From positions 1 to 64,000 of the forward strand of contig NZ_JADKYX010000010.1 of assembly GCF_016093545.1 (NCBI RefSeq): a stretch of DNA of 64,000 nt. The letters are read 5' to 3'. The first letter of the stretch is position 1, and every line of letters begins with the position of its first letter. Under the pieces are notes generated by a model. It had not been told where the DNA came from. It saw nothing but the letters and a program-made list of their open reading frames with translations, and made no database searches. Of the stretch, positions 15,250 through 25,458 are shown in pieces. The translations under genes were made by a program, and so were the position numbers. This DNA comes from Massilia rhizosphaerae (GTDB taxonomy: Bacteria > Pseudomonadota > Gammaproteobacteria > Burkholderiales > Burkholderiaceae_D).

Positions 15250-16188
15250 CTACAGCAGCCGGATCCCCGGCAGGTTCCGCAACGACGTCTCGCGCATCAC
15301 CTGGACGAAATCCTCCAGGTAGGCGTCGTCGCGGCCCGCGTCCTTTGCGCCCTTGCGCGTGACGGCGTACAGGCGTCCCGTCAAGCCGTCGGCGCCGATG
15401 CGCTGCTGCGCCACGTAGCCGCGCTGCAGGTACGTCTGCACGGCCCACAGCGGCAGCGCCGCGAAACCCCGTCCGCTGGCCACCAGCTGCAGCATCGCCA
15501 CCGTCAGCTCCGTCGTGCGCCGCGCGGGTTCCACGCCGGCGGGGCGCAGCACCTGGCGCACGAGGTCGAGCATCTCGTCCGGCACCGGGTACGTGATCAG
15601 GGTCTCGCCCGCGAAATCCCGCGCTTCCAGGTGGTCGCGCGCCAGCAGCGGATGGCCCAGCGGCAGGATGGCGACGATGTCGAACTCGAACAACGGGTGC
15701 ACGGCGACGTCCCGTTCGTCCACGTCCACTTCCGACACGATGGCGACGTCGGCCCGGTCCTGGTGCAGCAGGCCGACGGGGTCGGACTGGAAGCCCGACA
15801 CGATGTCCTGTTCCACTTCCGGCCAGCGCAGGCGCAGCGCGTCCATCGACGGCATCAGCCAGTCGAAGCAGGTGTGGCATTCCACGGCGATGCGCAGCTT
15901 GCCCGCGCCGTGGCCACCGAGCCGCGCGACGTCGCGCTCGGCCTTTTCCACGGCCGGGATCACATCCTGCGCCAGTTCCAGCAGGCGCCGCCCGGCCGGC
16001 GTGAACGCGACGGGCGCCGACTTGCGCTCGAACAGCGTCAATCCATAGAACTCTTCCAGCGCCTTCAACTGGTGCGACAGCGCGGACTGCGTCACGTTCT
16101 GCAGCGCCGCCGCGCGCGACACGCTGCCCCCTTCAGCGAGGGCCAGCAGGGTGCGCAGGTGGCGCAGGTCGAGGATCGAGGTCGGCAT
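15250..16188 (-). CDS. metR: LysR-type regulator MetR
   Basis: The protein has 312 residues. Residues 1-65 form the LysR winged helix-turn-helix ([38 protein letters not shown]). The substrate-binding half contains [13 protein letters not shown], characteristic of MetR, which senses homocysteine. It is divergent from metE with 96 bases between them, the classic MetR arrangement, so it should activate metE when homocysteine builds up. A palindrome in that gap is a likely binding site. Confidence 0.92.
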   Translation of the reverse strand: MPTSILDLRHLRTLLALAEGGSVSRAAALQNVTQSALSHQLKALEEFYGLTLFERKSAPVAFTPAGRRLLELAQDVIPAVEKAERDVARLGGHGAGKLRIAVECHTCFDWLMPSMDALRLRWPEVEQDIVSGFQSDPVGLLHQDRADVAIVSEVDVDERDVAVHPLFEFDIVAILPLGHPLLARDHLEARDFAGETLITYPVPDEMLDLVRQVLRPAGVEPARRTTELTVAMLQLVASGRGFAALPLWAVQTYLQRGYVAQQRIGADGLTGRLYAVTRKGAKDAGRDDAYLEDFVQVMRETSLRNLPGIRLL

Positions 16189-16213
16189 GAGCGGAATTCA
16201 TGTGGTCAGAAAA

Positions 16214-16231
16214 ATAATTCGTTTGAATTAT
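16214..16231. promoter_or_regulatory. metE: Palindrome in the metR-metE gap, candidate MetR site
   Basis: ATAATTC-GTTT-GAATTAT is a perfect inverted repeat with 7-bp arms and a 4-base centre, lying in the divergent promoter gap 53 bases before the metE ATG. LysR regulators bind such interrupted palindromes. It does not match the enterobacterial MetR box (TGAA-N5-TTCA) exactly, so the assignment rests on position. Confidence 0.5.
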
Positions 16232-16284
16232 GCCGGCTGCTCATCGATGATGACAAGACTTATTCATCCAGACGAGGCAGTAAC

Positions 16285-18588
16285 ATGATCAAAACTCATA
16301 TTCTTGGCTATCCGCGCATCGGCGCCCAGCGCGAGCTGAAATTCGCGCTGGAGCGCCACTGGCGCGGCGAGACCGACGCGGCGGCGCTTGAAAGCGTCGC
16401 GCGCGACCTGCGCGCGCGCCACTGGGCCGAGCAGCGCGCGGCCGGGCTGGACATCGTCACCGTGGGCGACTTCGCGCTGTACGACCAGGTGGCGGACCAC
16501 GTGCTGCTGTTCGGCTGCGCACCCGGGCGCTTCGGGTTCACGGGCGCGGAGACGCCGCTGCAGCAGTTGTTCACGCTGGCGCGCGGCGTCGCGACGGAAG
16601 CGGAGGGCAGCTGCGGCTGCGGCCACGCCCATGCCCCGGCGGGCAGCCCGGCGCTGGAAATGACCAAGTGGTTCGACACGAATTACCACTATCTCGTGCC
16701 GGAATTCGACGCGGCCACGCGCTTCGCCCTGGCGCCGCAGCGCCTGCTCGACCAGGTGACGGAGGCGCGCGCGCTGGGCCACCCGGTCAAGGTCGGCCTG
16801 ATCGGCCCCCTGACGTTCCTGTGGCTGGGCAAGGCCAAGGACGGCGCCGCGCGCCTCGCCCTGCTCGAGGCGCTGCTGCCGCACTACTGCGACCTGTTGG
16901 CGCGCCTGAAGGCGGCCGGCGCGGACTGGGTCCAGCTGGACGAACCGATCCTCGGCCTCGACCTGCCCGGCGACTGGTCGCTCGCGTTCGAGCGCGCCTA
17001 CCACCTGCTGCACGGCGCCGGCGTGCCGCTGCTGCTGGCCACGTATTTTTCGCCGCTGCAGGAAAACATCAGCCTCGCGTGCAAGCTGCCGGTCGCGGGC
17101 CTGCACGTGGACGGCGTGCGCGCGCCGGAAGAACTGCGGCCCGTCGCCGACTGGCTGCCGGACCACAAGGTGCTGTCGGTCGGCATCGTCGACGGCCGCA
17201 ACATCTGGCGCGCCGACCTCGACGCCTGCCTGGCGCGCCTCTTGCCCGTGCTCGAGCGCCGCGCCGGCGCGCTGTGGCTGGCGCCGTCGTGCTCCCTGCT
17301 GCACGTGCCGTTCACGCTCGCGCAGGACGCGGCGCTGGACGCCGAACTGCGCACCTGGCTGGCCGGCGCCCGCGAAAAGCTGGACGAGCTGCAGATCCTG
17401 AAACTGGCGCTCACCGGGCAGGACCAATCCGCGGAATTGAGCGCCGCCCGCGCCGCGCTGGCGGCCCGCCGCGCGAGTCCCCGCGTCGCCCGGCCCGACG
17501 TGGCGGCGGCGCTGGCGGCACTGCCCGCCGACGCGGACCGCCGCGCGTCGCCGTTCGACCGCCGCCAGGCCGTGCAGCGCACGCGCTTCGACCTGCCGGC
17601 GTTCCCGACGACGACGATCGGCTCGTTCCCGCAGACCCCGGCCATCCGCGCGGCGCGCGCCGCCTGGCGCCGCGGCGAACTGGCTGACGCGGATTACGAC
17701 GCCGCGATGCGCGCCGAGATCGCCCACGCCGTGCGCGTGCAGGAAGACCTCGGGCTGGACGTCCTCGTGCACGGCGAGGCCGAGCGCAACGACATGGTCG
17801 AATACTTCGGCGAACGGCTGGACGGCTTCGCGTTCAGCGCCAACGGCTGGGTGCAGTCGTACGGGTCGCGCTGCGTGAAGCCGCCCGTACTGTATGGCGA
17901 CGTGGCCCGCCCCGCGCCGATGACGGTGGCGTGGACGGCCTACGCGCAAAGCCTGACGGCAAAGCCGATGAAGGGCATGCTCACCGGTCCCGTCACGATC
18001 CTGCAATGGTCGTTCGTGCGCGACGACCGGCCGCGCGCCCTCACCTGCGCCCAGATCGCGCTGGCCATCCGCGCCGAGGTGACGGACCTGGAGCGGGCCG
18101 GCATCGGCATCGTGCAGATCGACGAGCCGGCGCTGCGCGAAGGCCTGCCGCTGCGCCGCGTCGCCCGTGACGCCTACCTGGCGTGGGCCGGCCGCGCATT
18201 CCGCATCGCCGCCGGCGGCGCCGCGGACGCCACGCAGATCCACACCCATATGTGCTACGCGGAGTTCAACGACATCCTGCCCGCCATCGCCGCGCTGGAC
18301 GCCGACGTCATCACCATCGAAACGAGCCGCTCGGACATGGAGCTCCTCGAGGGCTTCGGCGCGTTCGCCTACCCGAACGAGATCGGTCCCGGCGTGTACG
18401 ACATCCACTCGCCGCGCGTGCCGGCGACGGGCGACATGGTACGCCTGCTGCGCAAGGCCAGCGCCGTCGTGCCGGCCGAGCGGCTGTGGGTGAACCCGGA
18501 CTGCGGCCTCAAGACGCGCGCGTGGCCGGAGACGGAAGCCGCGCTGCGCAACATGGTGGCGGCCGCGCGCCAGCTGCGCGCCGCCTAG
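16285..18588 (+). CDS. metE: Cobalamin-independent methionine synthase MetE
   Basis: From the ATG at 16285 the protein has 767 residues, the normal MetE length. It transfers a methyl group from 5-methyltetrahydrofolate polyglutamate to homocysteine. The N-terminal half begins with [15 protein letters not shown]. The C-terminal barrel carries [12 protein letters not shown] and the zinc ligands: His and Cys in THMCYAEF, Glu in [12 protein letters not shown], and Cys in NPDCGLKTR. All are intact. It is divergent from metR. The stop codon overlaps that of the convergent monooxygenase through a shared CTAG. Confidence 0.97.
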   Translation: MIKTHILGYPRIGAQRELKFALERHWRGETDAAALESVARDLRARHWAEQRAAGLDIVTVGDFALYDQVADHVLLFGCAPGRFGFTGAETPLQQLFTLARGVATEAEGSCGCGHAHAPAGSPALEMTKWFDTNYHYLVPEFDAATRFALAPQRLLDQVTEARALGHPVKVGLIGPLTFLWLGKAKDGAARLALLEALLPHYCDLLARLKAAGADWVQLDEPILGLDLPGDWSLAFERAYHLLHGAGVPLLLATYFSPLQENISLACKLPVAGLHVDGVRAPEELRPVADWLPDHKVLSVGIVDGRNIWRADLDACLARLLPVLERRAGALWLAPSCSLLHVPFTLAQDAALDAELRTWLAGAREKLDELQILKLALTGQDQSAELSAARAALAARRASPRVARPDVAAALAALPADADRRASPFDRRQAVQRTRFDLPAFPTTTIGSFPQTPAIRAARAAWRRGELADADYDAAMRAEIAHAVRVQEDLGLDVLVHGEAERNDMVEYFGERLDGFAFSANGWVQSYGSRCVKPPVLYGDVARPAPMTVAWTAYAQSLTAKPMKGMLTGPVTILQWSFVRDDRPRALTCAQIALAIRAEVTDLERAGIGIVQIDEPALREGLPLRRVARDAYLAWAGRAFRIAAGGAADATQIHTHMCYAEFNDILPAIAALDADVITIETSRSDMELLEGFGAFAYPNEIGPGVYDIHSPRVPATGDMVRLLRKASAVVPAERLWVNPDCGLKTRAWPETEAALRNMVAAARQLRAA

Positions 18589-20105
18589 GCCGGATGGATG
18601 CCGCGGGTGGTGAAATACGTTTCCAACGCGTCGCGGTCGCCGGTGCCGTCCACCATGGCGACATAGGTGTCCGGCCGCACGAGATAGGCGGCGTCGCGCG
18701 CGAGGCCCGCCGCCTGGCAGGCGTCGCACCAGTCGTAGCGGTACAGCGCCAGGCCGCGCCCGGCGCACCACGCTTCCAGCGCCGGCCGCACCTCGCCGTA
18801 CACGTGCACCTGCCATGCGATCGTCTCCAGCGGCACGTGGTTGTCCGGGCCGCCGTAGCCGGTCCACGGCAGGCGGTCGCCGCCGCGCACGTGGCCGACG
18901 TGGCCGGCGGACAGCGGGCTGTCGGGATAATGGATGCCCATCTGCGACAGCACGCGGAACATGAAGGACCGGACCGGCTCGATGCCGTAGGCGGCCGACG
19001 CGAACAGCGGCGCGATGCGGGTCCGGACGAAGTCGGCGAATCCGCCCTCGGCGATGACGAACGAGAACACGCGGTCCGTCGTCTCCACCAGCTTGCGGGC
19101 GAAGGCCTTGCGCTCGGCCTCGTAGGTGTCGATCAGCGACTCGGGCGCGCGGCCGCGCAGCACGTGCGCGAGCTTCCATGCCAGGTTCACGGCGTCGCCG
19201 ATGCCGGTGTTCATGCCCTGGCCGCCGGCCGGGCTGTGCACGTGGGCCGCGTCGCCCAGCAGCAGCGCGCGGCCGCCGCGGTAATGGCCCGTGACGCGGT
19301 GGTGCACGCGGTAGGTCGAGAACCAGTTGACGCGTTCGATCGTCAGGCCCAGGCTCGCGATGGCGCGCTGGCGCACGTCGTCGAACGCGAGTTCGTGGCC
19401 CTGCTTGAGCGCCTCGTCGCGCACGGCGCCGACCAGGCGCGCGCTGCCCTGCAGGTCGTACGCGAACAGCGCGGCGAAATCGCCGTCTTCCAGCGACAGG
19501 TGGATCTCGCCGTTCGCGGACGGGCCGGACACGTCGACGTCCGCCACGTAGAACGTGTGCTCGTACGTGCCGCCCTCGAAGCCGGTCCCCATCTTGTGCC
19601 GCACGAGCGAGTGGGCGCCGTCGCAGCCGGCCAGCCACTTGGCCTTGCACACGGTCTCGCCCGCGGGCGAGCGCAGGCGCGCGACGACCGCGTCGGCATC
19701 CTGGTCGAAGCCCAGCAGTTCGGTGTTGCGTTCGACCCGCACGCCCTCCTCTTCCAGGCGGCGCACGAGCACCCGTTCGTGGCGGTCCTGCGGATAGATC
19801 AGCACGAACGGATACGGCGTCAGTTCGCGGCCCGCGTCGCGGAACGACAGGCGCGCGCGCCGCTCGCCCTTGACCCACATGTTGATGGCCGGGTTGCGCA
19901 GGCCGGCCTCCACGATCTCGTCCGCCAGGCCGAGCTGGCGGTACAGCTCCAGCGTGCGCGCCTGCACGGCCATCGCCCGGGAACTGGTGCCGGGGCCCGC
20001 GCTGCGGTCCACGATGCGCACCTTGATGCCCTGGCGCGCGAGCCACAGGGCCAGCACGAGGCCGGTCGGTCCGGCGCCCGCAATCAATACTTCGGTCTCG
20101 TCCAC
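18585..20105 (-). CDS. FAD-dependent aromatic-type monooxygenase
   Basis: There is no ATG near the fold start; the GTG at 20105 is preceded by GGAG at a good distance and gives a 506-residue protein beginning [15 protein letters not shown]. Markers of the PheA/TfdB (FAD_binding_3) family are in order: the GAGPTG dinucleotide motif, the DG motif ([12 protein letters not shown]), and the GD motif ([19 protein letters not shown]) that binds the FAD ribityl chain. A thioredoxin-like C-terminal region follows ([12 protein letters not shown]). It likely hydroxylates an aromatic compound with NAD(P)H and O2; the substrate is unknown. It converges on metE with a 4-base overlap and lies 80 bases downstream of prsT. 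Confidence 0.88.
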   Translation of the reverse strand: MDETEVLIAGAGPTGLVLALWLARQGIKVRIVDRSAGPGTSSRAMAVQARTLELYRQLGLADEIVEAGLRNPAINMWVKGERRARLSFRDAGRELTPYPFVLIYPQDRHERVLVRRLEEEGVRVERNTELLGFDQDADAVVARLRSPAGETVCKAKWLAGCDGAHSLVRHKMGTGFEGGTYEHTFYVADVDVSGPSANGEIHLSLEDGDFAALFAYDLQGSARLVGAVRDEALKQGHELAFDDVRQRAIASLGLTIERVNWFSTYRVHHRVTGHYRGGRALLLGDAAHVHSPAGGQGMNTGIGDAVNLAWKLAHVLRGRAPESLIDTYEAERKAFARKLVETTDRVFSFVIAEGGFADFVRTRIAPLFASAAYGIEPVRSFMFRVLSQMGIHYPDSPLSAGHVGHVRGGDRLPWTGYGGPDNHVPLETIAWQVHVYGEVRPALEAWCAGRGLALYRYDWCDACQAAGLARDAAYLVRPDTYVAMVDGTGDRDALETYFTTRGIHPA

Positions 20106-20185
20106 AATCGCCTCCGTAGCAACAGAGTTGATGACAGGAAAGCGCCACGACAGGCGCCGTACCACAACGATACCGTATGTTACCG

Positions 20186-22984
20186 TCAGCCGCCGGACTT
20201 CAGGCGCGCCATCAGCTTGCGTGCGTCTTCGGCCTGGGCGAACCGCATGTCGCCCGCGAGCAGGCCGTCCAGTTCCTTGCGCGCGCCGTCCTTGTCGCCG
20301 CTGGCCGCCAGCGCGGCCGCCAGGTGGTAGCGGATGTCGCGCGCCTTCGGGGCCAGTGCGCGCGCGTCGCGCAGCACCGTCACGGCGCGCGCGGCGTCGC
20401 CCTTGCCGACGAGGATCCAGCCCAGCGTATCCATCACGTCGGGCCGTTTCGGCGCGAGCTTCAACGCCGCTTCGGCCGTCGCCTGCGCGCGCGCGTCGCC
20501 CAGCGCCTGGTAGCTGACGGCGAGGTTGTTCAGCACGACGGCGTTGTCCCGCTGGCGCCGCGCGACCGCTTCCAGCTGGGCCGCGGCGCGCTTGAAGTCG
20601 CCCGCGGCGATCCACGTCTGCGCGCGGTACGCTTGCACGCGCAGGTCGTCCGGATGCGCCGCCAGCCACGCGCCCAGGCGGCTGTCGGCTTCCGCCGTGC
20701 GGCCGGCCTCGCGCAGCGCGTTGTCGATCTTGATCGCGAGTTCGTTGGTCGCGTGCAGGGCGTAGGCGCGCAAGAACGGGGCCAGCGCGGCGGCCGGCTG
20801 GCGCTTCGCCATCAGGATGTCGCCCTGCAGCTGGTAGCCGGCCGCGCCCTGCGGATGCTGGCGCTGCATGTGCTCCGCGATCATCAGCGCCAGGTCGGGC
20901 GACCCTTTGCGCACGTACAGCGCGGCCAATTCCAGCTGGGCCGACGGGAAGTCCGGCTGGATCGCGAGGACGCTCTTCAGGTCGTCCTCCGCCTGCGTCG
21001 TGTTGTTCTGCATGAGGCGCAGGGCCGCCACCTGCATCAGCGCGGGCGCGGAGCGCGGCAGCGCCTGCGCCAGCTGCTTGTACGATTCCAGCGCGGCCGG
21101 CAGGTCGCCGCCCGCCAGCTGCGCCTTGCCCAGCAGGTCGAGCAGGTCCGGATTTTCCGGATGGCTCACCTGCAGGCGGCGCGCGAGCGCCAGTGCCTTG
21201 TCGGCGCGGCGCGTGCGCAGGTATTGCGCGCACAGGTCGACGCCGGGGCCGATCGCGCGCGGGTCGACCGCCGCGGCCTGTTCGAGCCAATGCGTGACCT
21301 GGGCGGTGTCGTGCGCCCGTTCGGCCAGCGCCGCGAGGCCGGCCATCGCCTCCACGCTGGTCTTGTTGCGGCCCAGGAAATCGGCGAGGACCTGGCGCGC
21401 GTGCGCCGGTTGCTGCGCGTCGAGCGCCAGTTGCGACAGTCCGGCGGCCGCGCGGTAATAAGCTGGATCGAGCTGCAGCGCATGCGCGAAGCTGGCGCGG
21501 GCGGCGTCGGGCTTGCCCTGCGCCGCCAGCACCTGGCCCGCCAGCGCATAGGGCAGCGGCTTGCCGGGCTGCGCCCGTTCCAGCGCGCGCGCCGCGTCGA
21601 GGGCGGCGTCGCGCCGGCCCAGCTTGAGGTTGGCCTGCACCAGGGCTTCGCTGGCCTCGGGCGCGTTCTTGTCCAGCTGCGTCGCGGCCTGCAGCTCGCG
21701 CACGGCGTCGTCCGTTTCGCCTTCGCCGAGGCGCGACAGCCCCAGGCCCGTGCGCAACGACGCCGACGTCGCGTCGAGCGCGGACGCGCGCGCGAAGAAC
21801 TCGGCCGCCTGGCCGAAACGGCGGGTTTGCAGATTCGCGTCGGCGGCCAGGCCGAGCACCTGGGCGTCGACCTGGCGCGCGTCCAGCACGGGTTCCAGCA
21901 CCGTGCGCGCCTCGTCCGCGTGGCCGGAGCCGATCAAGGCCTGCGCCAGCAGCTTGCGCGCGTAGACGTTGCCGGGATTGCGCTCGAGGAAGCGGCGGAA
22001 ATACTGCTCCGCCTGATAATACGATCCGAGCCTGAGGTCGACGGCGCCCGCCAGCAGCACGCTCGGCATATGGTTGGGGACGGCCTTGAGCACCTTGTAC
22101 AGCACGTCGCGCGCGGCGTCCGGCTTGTTGGTCGTATAGTCCAGCAGCGCCTGCGTGTAGCCCACCAACAGGCTGCCCGGCGCCATCTTGGCGGCCAGGT
22201 CCAGCTCCGCCTGCGCCATTTGCGGGCGGTGCAGGCCGATCGCGAGATACGCCTTTTCCACGTGGGCCGTCCGGTGCTGCGGGCTGATGGCCAGCACGCG
22301 GTCGTACAAGGCCAGCGCCTGGGCCGGCTGGTCGCCCGCGCGCACGAGGTCCGCCTTGAACATCAAGCCGTCGACGTTGCGCGGATCGCGCGCCAGGATG
22401 CGGTCGGCGTAGGCGTGCGCGACGTCCGCATGTCCCTCGACGATCGCGAGCCGGCCCATGCCCACGAGCGCCGCCGGATCGTCCGGCTTGTGCGCCAGCA
22501 CGTGCTCGTACGCGGTGCGGGCCTCGTCGTTCCGGCCCAGCGCCAGCCAGGCGTCGCCGCGCGCGGCGGACAGCGCCGGATCGTCCGGTCCGTCCCGGGT
22601 ATCGTCCAGCGCCTTGCGGTGCTGCCCTTCCATCACGAGCGCGGCGGCCAGCGCGGCCAGGGCGGGGCCGCGCGCGTAACCGCGGTCCAGCGCCTGGCGC
22701 GCTTCCTTTTCCGCCGACGTGCTGTCGCCGAGATCGAGATAGGTGCGGGCCAGCAGGTAGCGCGTCTCCGTGCTGGCCGGCTCCGCCTCCAGGGCATTCT
22801 TGAGGACGATGAGCGCGCCCTTGAAATCCCCCTGGCCGCGCAGTTGGACCGCCTGGGCGCGCTGCTGGGCCGCCGTCGGCCGGTCGCAGCCGGGCAGCGT
22901 GGCGGCCAGCGCCGCCACGAGCAGTGCGCCGGCGAGCCGGCGCGCGGCGGCGGTACGCATTATTGAGGGAGATCGGGAGGGCAT
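20186..22984 (-). CDS. prsT: PEP-CTERM system TPR lipoprotein PrsT
   Basis: The protein has 932 residues. A signal peptide ends in a lipobox-like LPGC near residue 33. The rest is almost entirely tetratricopeptide repeats with an A-x-L-x-G spacing (for example ALIVLKNALEAEPASTETRYLLARTYLDLGD). Size, lipobox and repeats match PrsT, the large TPR lipoprotein of the PEP-CTERM/exosortase system, thought to assist surface handling of sorted proteins. A PEP-CTERM protein gene lies directly upstream and divergent, which supports this. Exosortase and the PrsK/PrsR pair are not in the window. An ATG eight codons further in is an alternative start. Confidence 0.87.
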   Translation of the reverse strand: MPSRSPSIMRTAAARRLAGALLVAALAATLPGCDRPTAAQQRAQAVQLRGQGDFKGALIVLKNALEAEPASTETRYLLARTYLDLGDSTSAEKEARQALDRGYARGPALAALAAALVMEGQHRKALDDTRDGPDDPALSAARGDAWLALGRNDEARTAYEHVLAHKPDDPAALVGMGRLAIVEGHADVAHAYADRILARDPRNVDGLMFKADLVRAGDQPAQALALYDRVLAISPQHRTAHVEKAYLAIGLHRPQMAQAELDLAAKMAPGSLLVGYTQALLDYTTNKPDAARDVLYKVLKAVPNHMPSVLLAGAVDLRLGSYYQAEQYFRRFLERNPGNVYARKLLAQALIGSGHADEARTVLEPVLDARQVDAQVLGLAADANLQTRRFGQAAEFFARASALDATSASLRTGLGLSRLGEGETDDAVRELQAATQLDKNAPEASEALVQANLKLGRRDAALDAARALERAQPGKPLPYALAGQVLAAQGKPDAARASFAHALQLDPAYYRAAAGLSQLALDAQQPAHARQVLADFLGRNKTSVEAMAGLAALAERAHDTAQVTHWLEQAAAVDPRAIGPGVDLCAQYLRTRRADKALALARRLQVSHPENPDLLDLLGKAQLAGGDLPAALESYKQLAQALPRSAPALMQVAALRLMQNNTTQAEDDLKSVLAIQPDFPSAQLELAALYVRKGSPDLALMIAEHMQRQHPQGAAGYQLQGDILMAKRQPAAALAPFLRAYALHATNELAIKIDNALREAGRTAEADSRLGAWLAAHPDDLRVQAYRAQTWIAAGDFKRAAAQLEAVARRQRDNAVVLNNLAVSYQALGDARAQATAEAALKLAPKRPDVMDTLGWILVGKGDAARAVTVLRDARALAPKARDIRYHLAAALAASGDKDGARKELDGLLAGDMRFAQAEDARKLMARLKSGG

Positions 22985-23150
22985 CGGTGATCTTGTTATA
23001 GATTAAACGCCTATTCTCGTGGCGCAAGCCGAAATATGGCAAGCAAAACCCATCCGGTATGTCCGCAATACGACGGCGGGGATTTTCGTTGCAAAAAAAT
23101 CACTGTCGTTATTGATATTAAATAATTTATTTACAAGTTGTGTTTATCTG

Positions 23151-23166
23151 TGGCATGATCTCGGCT
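23151..23166 (+). promoter_or_regulatory. Sigma-54-like -24/-12 promoter before PEP-CTERM gene
   Basis: TGGCATGATCTCGGCT has the invariant GG and GC with exactly ten bases between them, and agrees with TGGCACG-N4-TTGCW at the first five positions, the G and the final W. It lies 37 bases before the GTG start, behind an AT-rich stretch (23096-23140) suited to activator binding or bending. PEP-CTERM genes are often controlled by the sigma-54 activator PrsR. Confidence 0.55.
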
Positions 23167-23202
23167 GAAACTGGTCAAACTGCGAACCTACGAGGAGAGT
23201 CT

Positions 23203-24051
23203 GTGAACAAAGCGATCAAGCTGGCCGCCGCCGCGGCCGCCTGTGTCCTTGGCTTCAGCCAGGCCGGCGCTGCCACGATCCTCGATTCCGGGATGACCGA
23301 TTACTACGGCGCCGACAACAAGGGCGCGGCCGACGTGATCGGCGGCAGCACGTACGATATCTCGCAGGCCGCGATCGCGCGTGCGGGCAACGTGCTGACG
23401 ATCACCGTCACGACGGGCTTCGCCGGCAACGCGGGCGCGGACGCGTCGTGGGGCAAGGATCCGCTGACGAACACCTACGGCACGGGCATCGGCTATGGCG
23501 ACGTGTTCCTGTCGGATACGTGGAACGCGGCGGGCACGGGCACGGACCACTACGCCACCGACAATGCCAAGAAGGGCACGGTGTGGGACTACGGCCTGGC
23601 GCTCGACAACCGCTGGAGCAACTCGGGCGGCACGTTCAAGCTGTACGCGCTGAACGGCGCGACCAATGCGCAGAACATCATCAACTCCAACAGCTTCATC
23701 ACCTGCGGCACGTCGTGCAACTACCGCGAGAACCACGAAACCGCGGTCAACACGAAATCGGGCACGGTCAAGGACACGGGGCTGGCCGGCACGTGGACCG
23801 TCACGACCGACAAGAACCCTGCCCTCGGCTACCTCACCTTCAAGATCGACCTGACCGGCTCCGAACTGCTGGACTACAGTTCGTTCGCCATGCACTGGGG
23901 CGAGACCTGCCAGAACGACGTGATCGAAGGCCTGGCGATGAACGTGCACGTGCCGCTGCCGGGCACCGCCGCCCTCCTGCTGCTCGGCCTGGGCGCGCTG
24001 GGCGTCGCGCGCCGCCGCGGTGCACCGGCCCTGCCGCCGGGCGCCGCCTGA
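23203..24051 (+). CDS. PEP-CTERM sorted exported protein
   Basis: The GTG at 23203 follows GAGGAGAG at a good distance and directly precedes the signal peptide (NKAIKLAAAAAACVLGFSQAGA), so it is preferred over the ATG at 23140. The protein has 282 residues. The C-terminus is a PEP-CTERM sorting signal: VPLPGTAALLLLGLGALGVA followed by RRR, with LPG where PEP is usual. The middle is a beta-rich extracellular domain with a close Cys pair (TCGTSC). It should be exported, cleaved by an exosortase and released or anchored outside. It is divergent from prsT. Confidence 0.85.
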   Translation: MNKAIKLAAAAAACVLGFSQAGAATILDSGMTDYYGADNKGAADVIGGSTYDISQAAIARAGNVLTITVTTGFAGNAGADASWGKDPLTNTYGTGIGYGDVFLSDTWNAAGTGTDHYATDNAKKGTVWDYGLALDNRWSNSGGTFKLYALNGATNAQNIINSNSFITCGTSCNYRENHETAVNTKSGTVKDTGLAGTWTVTTDKNPALGYLTFKIDLTGSELLDYSSFAMHWGETCQNDVIEGLAMNVHVPLPGTAALLLLGLGALGVARRRGAPALPPGAA

Positions 24052-24137
24052 CCGCCTGATCGCCTGATCTTTCGATCAGTGTCCTCGCGGCGCGCCGCGG
24101 GTAGACTCGCGCTGTCATCCCCAACACGCGAGGTCCC

Positions 24138-24683
24138 ATGGACAACCTTACCCAAGACAATGCCGGCGTCGTGCAGGAATTCGGCGCGCTCGCGCCGGTG
24201 CGCATCGGCCTGCCCGAACAGACCCGCTCGCAGAGCGTGCGCGCCCTGAACCGCCTGCTGGCGCACACGATGGCGCTGCGCGACGCGTACAAGAAGGCGC
24301 ACTGGCAGACGTCCGGCGCCACGTTCTACGAACTGCACCTGCTGTTCGACAAACACTACGAGGAACAGGTCGCGCTCATGGACGCCCTCGCGGAGCGCAT
24401 CCAGACGCTGGGCGGCGTCACGTTCGCGCTGGCGGGCGACGTGGCCGGCGAATCGTCGATCGCGCGCGCCCCGCGCGGCCGCGAATCGGCCCACGCCCAG
24501 CTGGAGCGCCTGGCCGCCGCCCACGAGACGATCCTGCTGGACGCCCGTCCGCTGGCCCGCCAGGCGGCCGACGCGGGCGACGACGGTAGCAACGACCTGA
24601 TCGTCAGCCAGGTCGTGCGCGCCAACGAGCTGCAAAGCTGGTTCGTCGGCCAGCACCTCGCGCTGCGCCCGGAGCGGGGCTGA
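24138..24683 (+). CDS. dps: Dps-family ferritin-like DNA protection protein
   Basis: The protein has 181 residues. The Dps helix A and ferroxidase motif is present: KAHWQTSGATFYELHLLFDKHYEE (His55, His67, Asp71, Glu75), with the second half shared at dimer interfaces. Dps forms a 12-subunit shell that oxidises Fe(II) with H2O2 and protects DNA under stress. The N-terminal extension is not strongly basic, so DNA binding is less certain. The gene stands alone ahead of the NarL-type regulator. Confidence 0.88.
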   Translation: MDNLTQDNAGVVQEFGALAPVRIGLPEQTRSQSVRALNRLLAHTMALRDAYKKAHWQTSGATFYELHLLFDKHYEEQVALMDALAERIQTLGGVTFALAGDVAGESSIARAPRGRESAHAQLERLAAAHETILLDARPLARQAADAGDDGSNDLIVSQVVRANELQSWFVGQHLALRPERG

Positions 24684-24785
24684 CGGCATATCCGTTCGTA
24701 TAGCTGGACCTGAGGCGCCTTCGTCCCGACAATGCGCAAGGCGCGGCACCGTCCGCGCCGCCGATTCACGGACGAGGAGCCTTGC

Positions 24786-25421
24786 ATGACCACCGACACG
24801 CGCCCCATCACGCTGCTGATCGCGGACGACCATCCGCTGATCCTGGCCGGCCTCGCCGCGCTGATCCGCACCGAGCCGGGGCTGGAACTGGCCGGCGAAG
24901 CGAGCGACGCGATCGCCGCCGTCGACCACTATCTGCGCCTGCGGCCGGACGTCATGCTCATCGACCTGAACATGCCGGGCGGCGGCGGGCTGGAGGCGAT
25001 CCGCAAGATCCGCGCCCTCGTGCCGGACGCCCGCATCGTCATCCTCACGACCTACGACGGCGACGAGGACGTGCACCGCGGCCTCATGGCCGGCGCCAGC
25101 GCCTACCTGCTCAAGCAAGCGGGCCTCGACGAGGTCGTGCAGTGCGTGCGCCAGGTGGCCGCCAACCGCCGCTACCTGTCGCCCGGCCTGGGCGAAAAAC
25201 TGGCCGGGCGCGTGGACGCCAACCGCCTGTCGCGGCGCGAACTCGAAATCCTCGCGCATCTGGCGGCCGGCATGAGCAACAAGATGATTGCGCGGACCGA
25301 GAACATCGGGGTGGGGACTGTGAAGTATCACGTCAACAATATACTGTCCAAGCTGGACGTGTCGTGTCGGACCGAGGCGGCGTGCGTGGCGGCGCGCAGG
25401 GGGTTGGTGCACGCGTTTTAG
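24786..25421 (+). CDS. NarL/FixJ-type response regulator (first)
   Basis: From the ATG at 24786, which follows ACGAGGAG, the protein has 211 residues. The receiver domain has the acidic pair (IADDHP), the phospho-Asp in MLIDLNMPG, the Thr/Ser switch (ILTTYD) and Lys (YLLKQ). The LuxR-type helix-turn-helix is LSRRELEILAHLAAGMSNKMIA...VKYHVNNILSKL. It activates or represses transcription when phosphorylated. No histidine kinase is adjacent. It resembles the second regulator, 165 bases downstream, in size and layout. Confidence 0.9.
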   Translation: MTTDTRPITLLIADDHPLILAGLAALIRTEPGLELAGEASDAIAAVDHYLRLRPDVMLIDLNMPGGGGLEAIRKIRALVPDARIVILTTYDGDEDVHRGLMAGASAYLLKQAGLDEVVQCVRQVAANRRYLSPGLGEKLAGRVDANRLSRRELEILAHLAAGMSNKMIARTENIGVGTVKYHVNNILSKLDVSCRTEAACVAARRGLVHAF

Positions 25422-25458
25422 TGGTGTTTGTCGGGCTTCGTTTGGCGGTGGTGGAATT

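Noticed and set aside
16189..16284. Possible cobalamin or SAM riboswitch before metE
   Set aside because: The gap to the divergent metR is only 96 bases, too short for either class, and no conserved core was seen. Control by MetR explains the arrangement.
18585..23042. A 1485-residue frame joining the prsT region to the FAD monooxygenase
   Set aside because: The N-terminal two thirds are a wrong frame of prsT. The monooxygenase has its own GTG start with a ribosome-binding site at 20105.
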